From an uncultured Acetatifactor sp. (GTDB lineage: Bacteria; Bacillota; Clostridia; Lachnospirales; Lachnospiraceae), in assembly GCA_910578995.1 (NCBI GenBank), contig CAJTSY010000087.1:1-17706 (forward strand): DNA of 17,706 nucleotides, given 5' to 3'. Below, in pieces: positions 7,466-13,416 of this stretch. The notes beneath the pieces were generated by a model. That model worked only from the letters and a program-made list of their open reading frames with translations. It was not told the origin of the DNA and did no database searches. Made by a program: the position numbers and the translations under genes. Position 1 is the first letter of the stretch. Each line of letters opens with the position of its first letter.

Positions 7466-7499
7466 AAAAACCCTTGAAAACACTGGATTTCCAAGGGTT
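7466..7499 (-). terminator. Intrinsic terminator of the rplM-rpsI operon
   Basis: AACCCTTGGAAA (7488-7499 on the minus strand) pairs with TTTTCAAGGGTT (7469-7480) over 12 bp with one G-T pair. The loop is 7 nt and further T residues follow. It lies 26 bp past the rpsI stop. Confidence 0.88.
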
Positions 7500-7525
7500 C
7501 CACAAATCTGACATAAAGTTTAAAA

Positions 7526-7921
7526 TTATCTCTTGGAGAACTGAGGCGCACGTCTCGCAGCCTTCAGACCGTACTTCTTTCTCTCCTTCATACGGGGATC
7601 CCTGGTAAGGAAGCCTTCCTTCTTCAGCAGAGGCCTGTACTCAGAATCCACCTGGAGCAGGGCCCTTGCAATGCCATGTCTGATGGCACCTGCCTGGCCT
7701 GTATATCCACCGCCGTGTACATTCACCAGTACATCGAATTTCTCGTTTGTTCCGGTTGCAACAAAAGGCTGGCGGACAATTACCTTCAGGGTCTCCAGTC
7801 CAAAATACTCGTCCATGCTTCTCTTATTGATAACCACATCCCCTTTGCCGGGTGTCAAATATACTCTTGCAACAGATTTCTTTCTTCTGCCGGTACCGTA
7901 GAACTTTTCTGTCTTTGCCAT
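7526..7921 (-). CDS. rpsI: 30S ribosomal protein S9
   Basis: A 131-residue S9 protein of normal bacterial length (about 130). It has the N-terminal YGTGRRKKSVARV, the central VHGGGYTGQAGAIRHGIARAL, and the conserved C-terminal tail KYGLKAARRAPQFSKR. That tail reaches toward the P-site tRNA in the small-subunit head. It is the second gene of the rplM-rpsI pair, 22 bp after rplM, with AGGAGG 11 nt before the ATG, a slightly long spacing. The operon ends at a strong intrinsic terminator. Nothing in the sequence is unusual. Confidence 0.98.
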   Translation of the reverse strand: MAKTEKFYGTGRRKKSVARVYLTPGKGDVVINKRSMDEYFGLETLKVIVRQPFVATGTNEKFDVLVNVHGGGYTGQAGAIRHGIARALLQVDSEYRPLLKKEGFLTRDPRMKERKKYGLKAARRAPQFSKR

Positions 7922-7943
7922 GATTAATTTATCCTCCTATCCC

Positions 7944-8372
7944 TTAGAATGTCAGTGTCTCAGGCTTCTGAGCCGCATGCCTGTGCTCAGGTCCCGCATA
8001 TACAAAAAGCTTCCTGTACATCTGTCTTCCTAAAGGGCCTTTGGGAAGCATACCCTTGACTGCCAGTTCAATCACCTGCTCGGGTTTCTTTGCCATCTTC
8101 TCCTTGAGAGTCGTCTCTTTCAGGCCTCCCACATAGCCGGAATGATGATAATATACCTTCTGGTCAAGCTTCTTACCGGTCACCTTGACTTTCTCAGCAT
8201 TTACAATGATCACATAGTCGCCGGTGTCCATATGAGGTGTGAAAATAGGTTTGTTCTTTCCTCTCAAAACCTTTGCAACCTCTGAGGCAAGGCGGCCCAA
8301 AGTCATACCATCCGCGTCTACTACATACCATTTTCTATCGATTGTAGCTGGACTAGCCATAAATGTATTCAT
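7944..8372 (-). CDS. rplM: 50S ribosomal protein L13
   Basis: A 142-residue L13, exactly the usual bacterial length. Visible family motifs are WYVVDADGMTLGRLAS (15-30), VLRGKNKPIFTPHMDTGDYV (35-54), HHSGYVGGLKE (76-86) and MLPKGPLGRQMYRKLFVYAG (108-127). L13 binds 23S rRNA early in large-subunit assembly. The frame stays open upstream to 8531, but ATG 8372 has GGAGGG 6 nt before it and gives the normal N-terminus. It is the first gene of the operon, with a structured leader of about 177 nt that may allow autoregulation, as for known L13 leaders in Firmicutes. Confidence 0.98.
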   Translation of the reverse strand: MNTFMASPATIDRKWYVVDADGMTLGRLASEVAKVLRGKNKPIFTPHMDTGDYVIIVNAEKVKVTGKKLDQKVYYHHSGYVGGLKETTLKEKMAKKPEQVIELAVKGMLPKGPLGRQMYRKLFVYAGPEHRHAAQKPETLTF

Positions 8373-8549
8373 TATGTTCCCTCCGTATTGCGTTTTTCTC
8401 GGGTCAGTTTCAGCAGACCCATACTTGCCGCGTTCTCTCCATGTTCCACAGATGTCCGGCTGCGTCCCATGGCTTCCCGCAACATTTGTCTCTTCTATTT
8501 CAAATGCCCTGCCGGGGCTTTGGCCAGGCATTTCGAAACGTTGTCACAC
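8373..8549 (-). promoter_or_regulatory. Structured 5' leader of rplM-rpsI
   Basis: The region from the predicted start point to the rplM ATG holds a strong hairpin near its 5' end: AAATGCC (8527-8533) pairs with GGCATTT (8502-8508), with further CCTG and CC pairing inside. A second hairpin, GGGTC/GACCC (8416-8420 with 8401-8405), lies just before the Shine-Dalgarno. A known Rfam L13 leader exists in Firmicutes, but I could not match this sequence to it. There is no T-run, so control at translation is more likely than termination. Confidence 0.5.
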
Positions 8550-8555
8550 TTGATT

Positions 8556-8584
8556 ATTCTACTATAGCTGCCTTCCCATGTCAA
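8556..8584 (-). promoter_or_regulatory. Promoter of rplM-rpsI
   Basis: A perfect TTGACA (8579-8584) and TAGAAT (8556-8561) lie 17 bp apart, with transcription expected near 8549. It stands about 70 bp downstream of the truA stop, showing that rplM-rpsI has its own promoter. Confidence 0.82.
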
Positions 8585-8586
8585 TC

Positions 8587-8636
8587 TTTTTTCCAAAAAT
8601 TTCTCAATTTTTTCAACAGTTTTTCATCCGCTTTTT
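8587..8636 (-). promoter_or_regulatory. Phased A-tracts (UP-element-like) upstream of the rplM promoter
   Basis: Five A/T tracts are centred at about 8634, 8622, 8610, 8598 and 8589, spaced 9 to 12 bp, immediately upstream of the -35. Such spacing is expected to bend DNA and to bind the RNA polymerase alpha C-terminal domain. Confidence 0.5.
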
Positions 8637-8655
8637 CCCGGAAATTTCCGGAAGG

Positions 8656-9402
8656 CTATGACATAAACTCATATTTTACCAGTGTCAGCCCATGGGCCGG
8701 GGCTGTTGGGCCTGCCGCCTCCCGGTCCAGCGCCCCCAGGATCTCCCGCATGGATTCCGGTTCCCGTTTTCCCTGTCCCACTTCCACTAAAGTGCCTGCC
8801 ATAATCCTTACCATGTTATATAAAAATCCGCTGCCGCACACCCTGACCACCAGATCCGAATCCTGTTCTTCCACCCACAGGGAATGGATCGTGCGCACTG
8901 TGCTCTCAACCTGCGCCCCCGTCTGGCAGAAGCTTTTAAAATCATGTTCCCCTTCCAGGTAGGCGGCAGCTTCCCTCATTCTTCCCACATCAAGGGGAGT
9001 ATAGACAAAGTAGGAATAAAGCCTCTTTACAGGCATGGGAAACTCTCCCCTGTAAATCCTGTATTCATAGGTCTTGCGGCTCTCACGGCGGCGGGGATGC
9101 CAGTCCCCGTCCACTTCCTCGGATTTCTGGATCCTGATATCCTCCGGCAGCCTCTGGTTCAGCGCATAGGCAATTTTATTTCCGGGCATCCTGCCTGTCA
9201 TATCGAATACCGCCACATTTCCCAGTGCATGAACCCCCGCATCCGTACGGCTGGCCCCGATCACACGGATTTCCTCTCCAAGCAGATCCGCCAGGCATCT
9301 GTTAAGCTCCGCCTCTATGGTGATCCCGTTGTTCTGCAGCTGCCAGCCGTGATAGTTGGTACCGTCATAGGCCACAATCATGCGTATGCGCTTTTTCTCC
9401 AT
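8656..9402 (-). CDS. truA: tRNA pseudouridine(38-40) synthase
   Basis: A 248-residue TruA, within the usual 240-270. It converts uridines 38-40 in the anticodon stem-loop of many tRNAs to pseudouridine. The N-terminal AYDGTNYHGWQLQ (11-23) and the catalytic block SRTDAGVHALG (51-61) are intact; D54 is the nucleophilic aspartate. The C-terminal part has FCQTGAQVESTVRTI and GSGFLYNMVRIMAGTLVEVG, also typical. The start at ATG 9402 has GAGG 7 nt upstream. It lies 180 bp after ecfT, in the usual Firmicutes order ecfA1-ecfA2-ecfT-truA-rplM-rpsI. A 14-bp palindrome follows the stop but has no T-run, so no clear terminator separates it from the rplM promoter. Confidence 0.97.
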   Translation of the reverse strand: MEKKRIRMIVAYDGTNYHGWQLQNNGITIEAELNRCLADLLGEEIRVIGASRTDAGVHALGNVAVFDMTGRMPGNKIAYALNQRLPEDIRIQKSEEVDGDWHPRRRESRKTYEYRIYRGEFPMPVKRLYSYFVYTPLDVGRMREAAAYLEGEHDFKSFCQTGAQVESTVRTIHSLWVEEQDSDLVVRVCGSGFLYNMVRIMAGTLVEVGQGKREPESMREILGALDREAAGPTAPAHGLTLVKYEFMS

Positions 9403-9429
9403 ATCCTGTCCTCTCTTCCTCCCTCATCG

Positions 9430-9507
9430 GGAACGGTCAACTTACCGCCCCGTGCCCTCTTCCCGGCCGCCGGGGACGGTTCATCTGCCGCACCATGCCC
9501 TTTTCCC
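9430..9507 (-). repeat. Degenerate 43-bp-period direct repeat in the ecfT-truA gap
   Basis: Segments 9430-9464 and 9473-9507 agree at about 26 of 35 positions by eye (cores ACGGT and TGCCCT). The 180-bp gap (9403-9582) is otherwise GC-rich, with an inverted repeat CTGAAGT/ACTTCAG (about 9507-9550) lacking a T-run. I see no gene or clear promoter in it. Confidence 0.4.
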
Positions 9508-9582
9508 ATACTTCCTGAAGTCGGTTCTTCTCCCCGGCCGCCAGAACTTCAGTGCCGGCAGTTCTCTCCCCCGGAGGAAGAA

Positions 9583-10380
9583 CTACAGCCTGCCTGCCGT
9601 TATACTCACTGCCAGATATACGGCAATGCACAGATACGCCATCCTGTCCCTCTTTTGGTACACCAGCGGCTTCATCTTCGTCCTGCCCTCCCCGCCCCGG
9701 TAACACCTGGCCTCCATCGCCATGGCCAGGTCATTTGCCCTGCGGAATGCCGAAATAAACAGGGGCACCAGAAGGGGCACCAGGGCCCTGGCCCTGCGGA
9801 TGAGGCTGCCGCTGTCAAAATCCGCTCCCCTGGCAATCTGTGCCTTCATTATCTTGTCCGTCTCTTCCATCAGTATCGGAATAAAGCGCAGCGCAATGGA
9901 CATGATCATTGCAACCTCATGTACCGGCACATGGAACACCTTCAGGGGCTTCATCATTTTTTCCATGCCGTCCGTCAGGTTGTTGGGCGTGGTGGTCAGG
10001 GTCATAACGGAAGAGCCGATAATCAAAAACGTCAGCCTCAGCGCCATGGTGACCGCCGTCCTGAGTCCTTCCACGGTAATTGTCAGCCGCCAGAAGGAAA
10101 CCAGTTCCGTTCCCGGAATCAGAAACAGGTTGAAAACTACCGTAATCAGCAGCAGAAACAATATGGATTTCATGCCCTTCACCATAAACTTAACCGGCAC
10201 ATGGGAGAGCCTGACCACCATTGCCAGAAAAACAAGAGCCACTCCATACCCCCAGAAATTCCGAAAGAAGAACAGCGATATAATATAAAGCAGCGTTCCC
10301 CCCAGTTTCACCCTGGGATCCAGCCTGTGTATCAGTGACTCTGTCTGATAATATTGTCCTAATGTAATGTCTCTCAGCAT
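9583..10380 (-). CDS. ecfT: ECF transporter transmembrane component EcfT
   Basis: A 265-residue integral membrane protein, the usual EcfT length. EcfT joins the two ATPases to interchangeable substrate-binding S components for vitamins or metals. Hydrophobic segments lie around 27-58, 70-92, 105-128 and 246-262. The two coupling-helix motifs that contact the ATPases are QIARGADF (181-188) and MEARCYRGGEG (222-232). The second has Cys226 in place of the usual Gly of the Ala-Arg-Gly motif. The N-terminal LGQYYQTESLIHRLDPRVKL is typical. The start ATG 10380 overlaps the end of ecfA2 by 7 bp (AAATGCTGA), so translation is probably coupled. No S component gene is in the window, consistent with a group II system whose S components lie elsewhere. 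Confidence 0.95.
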   Translation of the reverse strand: MLRDITLGQYYQTESLIHRLDPRVKLGGTLLYIISLFFFRNFWGYGVALVFLAMVVRLSHVPVKFMVKGMKSILFLLLITVVFNLFLIPGTELVSFWRLTITVEGLRTAVTMALRLTFLIIGSSVMTLTTTPNNLTDGMEKMMKPLKVFHVPVHEVAMIMSIALRFIPILMEETDKIMKAQIARGADFDSGSLIRRARALVPLLVPLFISAFRRANDLAMAMEARCYRGGEGRTKMKPLVYQKRDRMAYLCIAVYLAVSITAGRL

Positions 10381-11225
10381 TTAGCAGCCGCCTTTCTGAT
10401 CGTCTCAGCTGCCTCCTCTATGGTGGTGGCGCTGACATCCACCGGGAATCCCCTTCTTTGCAGTTCATGGAGAATATAGGTTACCTGGGGGGCAGCCAGT
10501 CCTATTTCCTCCAGGTCTTTGTAACGGGCAAATACTTTTTTGGGCACGTCATCATAGAGAACCCTTCCGTTGTTCATGACGATGATCCGCTCCACATACT
10601 CTGCCACATCCTCCATGCTGTGGGAAACCAGCAGAATCGTAATCCCGGTGTCTCTCTGCAGCTGCCTGATCTGGCTGAGAATCTCATCCCTGCCTTTGGG
10701 ATCCAGGCCTGCCGTGGGCTCATCCAGGATCAGCACTTCCGGCTCCATGGCAAGCACACCCGCTATGGCCACCCTCCGCTTCTGGCCTCCCGACAGCTCA
10801 AATGGAGACTGGTAGTAAAGCTCCATGGGCAGTCCGACTTTGCGCAGTGCGTCGAATGCCTTCAGTTCCGCTTCCTTTCTGTCGAGTCCCAGGTTCTTCG
10901 GCCCAAAGCACACATCGCTGAGCACATCTACCTCAAAAAGCTGGTATTCCGGATACTGGAAAACCAGGCCGACCCTGCTGCGCAGTTTTTTCATGGGAAA
11001 ATCCCTGTCATAGATGTCCTCCCCGTTGAAATAAATGTGGCCTGACGTGGCTTTCAGCAGCCCGTTCATATGCTGTACAAGGGTTGACTTTCCCGAACCG
11101 GTATGCCCTATGATCCCCACAAACTGTCCGTCGGGAATCTGCAGACAGATATCGTCCAGGGCCTTTACTTCCAACGGGGTGTCCCCGCCGTATACATAAT
11201 CCACATGATCAAAAATAATCGACAT
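10374..11225 (-). CDS. ecfA2: ECF transporter ATPase EcfA2
   Basis: A 283-residue ABC ATPase. Walker A GHTGSGKS (40-47), Q-loop Q90 in VFQYPEYQLF, signature LSGGQ (144-148), Walker B LILDEP (D168, E169), D-loop AGLDP and H-loop H202 are all present, so it should be active. It forms a heterodimer with EcfA1 beneath EcfT. The VFQYPEYQLF phrase and second position in the operon indicate EcfA2. It starts 26 bp after the ecfA1 stop with a modest GAGG site, and overlaps ecfT by 7 bp at its 3' end. The C-terminal region (about 225-283) carries the helical extension typical of ECF ATPases, ending in EEAAETIRKAAAKC. Confidence 0.95.
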   Translation of the reverse strand: MSIIFDHVDYVYGGDTPLEVKALDDICLQIPDGQFVGIIGHTGSGKSTLVQHMNGLLKATSGHIYFNGEDIYDRDFPMKKLRSRVGLVFQYPEYQLFEVDVLSDVCFGPKNLGLDRKEAELKAFDALRKVGLPMELYYQSPFELSGGQKRRVAIAGVLAMEPEVLILDEPTAGLDPKGRDEILSQIRQLQRDTGITILLVSHSMEDVAEYVERIIVMNNGRVLYDDVPKKVFARYKDLEEIGLAAPQVTYILHELQRRGFPVDVSATTIEEAAETIRKAAAKC

Positions 11226-11251
11226 ACTCTGCCTCTTTTTCGTATTTTCCG

Positions 11252-12154
11252 TTATTGTTTCCCTGACGGCCTACCTCCCTGTCCATGCCCTTCGGTGTTT
11301 CCTCCGGCAGCACGGCTCAAGGCGTCCGCAAATTCTTCCGTGGTCAGAATGCCGTCCGGCAGCGCCACCCCTCTCTTCTGCAGTTCGTAGGCAAGCAGCG
11401 TCACCTGGGGCACGTCCAGACGCAGATCCTTAAGCTTTTCCACCTGGGAGAATATTTCCCTGGGCGTGCCTTCCATGGCAATCCTACCCTGATCCATCAC
11501 AAACACTCTGTCCGCATGGATAATTTCTTCCATATAATGGGTGATAAGAATCACCGTGATGCCTTCCACCTGATTGAGCCCCCTGACGGCCCGGATGACT
11601 TCCTTCCGTCCCCTGGGATCCAGCATGGCCGTAGGCTCGTCCAACACGATGCATTTGGGATGCATGGCAAGCACCCCGGCAATGGACACTCTCTGTTTCT
11701 GGCCTCCTGACAGCTTGTTGGGGGAGTGCCTGCGGTATTCATACATTCCCACTGCCTTCAGGCTCTCCTCCACCCGTTCCCATATCTCCCTGGTGGGAAC
11801 CCCCATATTTTCGGGACCGAATCCCACGTCCTCTTCCACCACCTGGCCGATAATCTGGTTATCGGGATTCTGGAATACCATACCTGCCGTCTGCCGGATA
11901 TCCCAGAGATCCTCTTCTCGGGAAGTATCCATTCCGTCCACCCACACGGCGCCTTCCGTGGGGTGGAGAATGGCGTTGATATGCTTGGCAAGGGTGGATT
12001 TTCCGGATCCGTTATGACCCAGAATCGCGATAAATTCCCCTTCCTCCACATCCAGGCTCACCCGGTCCACCGCTGTGGTGATGCCTTCCACATTGCCTTC
12101 CTCGTCCCGTCTGATATATTCATAAGTTATGCTATCTGTCCTGACTATTCCCAT
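11252..12154 (-). CDS. ecfA1: ECF transporter ATPase EcfA1
   Basis: A 300-residue ABC ATPase, first gene of the ecfA1-ecfA2-ecfT unit. Walker A GHNGSGKS (46-53), Q-loop Q95 in VFQNPDNQ, LSGGQ (148-152), Walker B IVLDEP (D172, E173) and the H-loop in ITHYMEE are intact. VFQNPDNQI and EEDVGFGPENMG are characteristic of EcfA1. The C-terminal end after about 280 is a Gly-rich tail (AAGGNTEGHGQGG), slightly longer than usual. AAAGGATGG lies 6 nt before ATG 12154. A promoter lies 56 bp upstream. The gene is divergent from the M15 peptidase gene across a 244-bp gap, whereas in many Firmicutes it follows rplQ directly. Confidence 0.95.
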   Translation of the reverse strand: MGIVRTDSITYEYIRRDEEGNVEGITTAVDRVSLDVEEGEFIAILGHNGSGKSTLAKHINAILHPTEGAVWVDGMDTSREEDLWDIRQTAGMVFQNPDNQIIGQVVEEDVGFGPENMGVPTREIWERVEESLKAVGMYEYRRHSPNKLSGGQKQRVSIAGVLAMHPKCIVLDEPTAMLDPRGRKEVIRAVRGLNQVEGITVILITHYMEEIIHADRVFVMDQGRIAMEGTPREIFSQVEKLKDLRLDVPQVTLLAYELQKRGVALPDGILTTEEFADALSRAAGGNTEGHGQGGRPSGKQ

Positions 12155-12209
12155 ATGTTTCCATCCTTTAGGTTCCCGGGTTCTGTATCCCCCATTGCCG
12201 CTGACTCAC

Positions 12210-12238
12210 ATTATATTAAATTTTCCCGGGAATTACAA
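12210..12238 (-). promoter_or_regulatory. Promoter of ecfA1-ecfA2-ecfT
   Basis: A perfect TATAAT (12210-12215) and TTGTAA (12233-12238) lie 17 bp apart. The spacer contains the 10-bp palindrome TTCCCGGGAA (12223-12232). The 5' UTR would be about 48 nt; no riboswitch is visible in it. Confidence 0.68.
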
Positions 12239-12332
12239 CCATTTTCCAGTCAGGTCTTTATCATTTCACGCCTGCCGCTTCTGTTTCCCCTTCTGTTCCT
12301 TTTCCTGGAATAAAATCCCCGGGAATCGGGAA

Positions 12333-12361
12333 TTTACAAAAGCCCGTTCCTGTGGTATCCT
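12333..12361 (+). promoter_or_regulatory. Promoter of the M15 peptidase gene
   Basis: TTTACA (12333-12338) and TATCCT (12356-12361) are 17 bp apart, with TG at 12353-12354 giving an extended -10. Transcription would start about 30 nt before the ATG. Confidence 0.55.
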
Positions 12362-12398
12362 GATTAGATAAAAAGTGCCCGCAGAAAGGAATCCTATC

Positions 12399-13415
12399 AT
12401 GGACAGAAATAAAATACTTAAAATGGTTGTGATCCTGGCGGCTGTGGTGGTGATCGCCACAGGATTGTCCAGATTCCTGCGCAGAGACTCCATGAGTCTC
12501 AGTGAATATGCCAAACTCAACTCCCCTGCCCCCGCAGGAGAAACAGCAGAACCATCCCGGGAGCCCTCTGGAAAGCCGGATTCCGCCCCACAGGCACCCT
12601 CCGCAAATCCAGACCCGGACAAGCACCCGGCAGGAAGACCGGGCACGCCCTCCCCGCAGCCCTCCGCAACCCCAAACCCGGACGCACAGCACCCGGCAAA
12701 AAGACCGGGCACGCCCTCCCCGCAGCCCTCCGAGGTCCCCACAGCCTCCCTTCTGGCCGGCGCGTCCCTGAACGGAGACTCCCAGCTGGACAGGCGTGTC
12801 CTCCTGGAAGACGGCTTTTATCATGAACCGCTCTCCGACAATCTCCGCCGCTATATTACCGGTGTCTCCTTCCCCGGTTCAGAAGACGGAAGCGGGGATG
12901 CGGAACCTGAGATCACCTTCGATGAACTGAGATATGTGCACATCCTGCACTATGATTTCCAGGGCAGCCCGGCGGAGGGGGAGCTCATCTGCAATGAAGC
13001 GATTGCCCAGGATCTGGTGGAAATATTTTATGAACTTTACCGCAGTGAATATCAGCTTGAAAAGGTACTGCTGATCGATGAATACGACGGGGATGACAAT
13101 GCATCCATGGAAGACAACAACACTTCCTGCTTCAACTACCGGCCCGTGGAGGGCAGCACACACCTGTCAAAGCATGCCTATGGACTGGCGGTGGATATCA
13201 ATCCGCTGTACAATCCCTACATTACTTATGGGGCAGACGGTTCCGAGAAGGTGCAGCCTGCTTCTGCTGCCGCCTACAGCGACCGCTCCTTAAGCTTCCC
13301 CTATAAGATCGATGAAGAAGACCTCTGCTGTAAACTGTTCCTGGAACATGGATTTACATGGGGCGGCCACTGGAATAATGTGAAGGATTACCAGCACTTC
13401 CAGAAGGCAAAGTGA
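12399..13415 (+). CDS. Membrane-anchored M15 family peptidase (D-Ala-D-Ala/L-Ala-D-Glu type)
   Basis: A 338-residue protein: one N-terminal transmembrane anchor (about 6-22), a Pro/Ser-rich repetitive wall-spanning linker (about 42-116), and a C-terminal zinc peptidase domain (about 195-338). Zinc ligands are H259 and D266 in SKHAYGLAVDINP and H333 in KDYQHF; D330 occupies the catalytic acid position three residues before the last His. This matches the M15 subgroup of peptidoglycan L-alanyl-D-glutamate and D-Ala-D-Ala peptidases; which bond it cuts is not decided by sequence. The orientation places the domain outside the cell. ATG 12399 has AAAGGA 8 nt upstream; an in-frame GTG 12375 is rejected because that site lies within the extension. 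It converges with the MATE gene with one base between stop codons. Confidence 0.87.
   Translation: MDRNKILKMVVILAAVVVIATGLSRFLRRDSMSLSEYAKLNSPAPAGETAEPSREPSGKPDSAPQAPSANPDPDKHPAGRPGTPSPQPSATPNPDAQHPAKRPGTPSPQPSEVPTASLLAGASLNGDSQLDRRVLLEDGFYHEPLSDNLRRYITGVSFPGSEDGSGDAEPEITFDELRYVHILHYDFQGSPAEGELICNEAIAQDLVEIFYELYRSEYQLEKVLLIDEYDGDDNASMEDNNTSCFNYRPVEGSTHLSKHAYGLAVDINPLYNPYITYGADGSEKVQPASAAAYSDRSLSFPYKIDEEDLCCKLFLEHGFTWGGHWNNVKDYQHFQKAK
12623..12732 (+). repeat. Near-identical 44-bp direct repeat in the M15 linker
   Basis: Segments 12623-12666 and 12689-12732 are 44 bp each and differ at two positions (GG versus AA). They encode HPAGRPGTPSPQP and HPAKRPGTPSPQP. The full protein repeat is 21-22 residues with one codon inserted, suggesting a recent duplication within the wall linker. 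Confidence 0.9.
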
Positions 13416-13416
13416 T

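Noticed and set aside
8401..8460. T-box-like sequence in the rplM leader
   Set aside because: The required TGGNACCGCG block is absent; the local AGAGAACGCGG is only a partial resemblance, and rplM is not a typical T-box target.
8373..8531. In-frame 53-codon N-terminal extension of rplM from ATG 8531
   Set aside because: No Shine-Dalgarno precedes 8531, the extension lies in the structured leader, and ATG 8372 has GGAGGG and gives the normal 142-residue L13.
8638..8651. 14-bp palindrome CCGGAAATTTCCGG after truA as a terminator
   Set aside because: The stem would be only about 5 bp and is followed by A-rich sequence, not T residues, on the truA strand.
9437..9706. 89-residue minus-strand frame across the end of ecfT
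   Set aside because: It overlaps ecfT in another frame, has no recognisable motif, and no start site could be supported.
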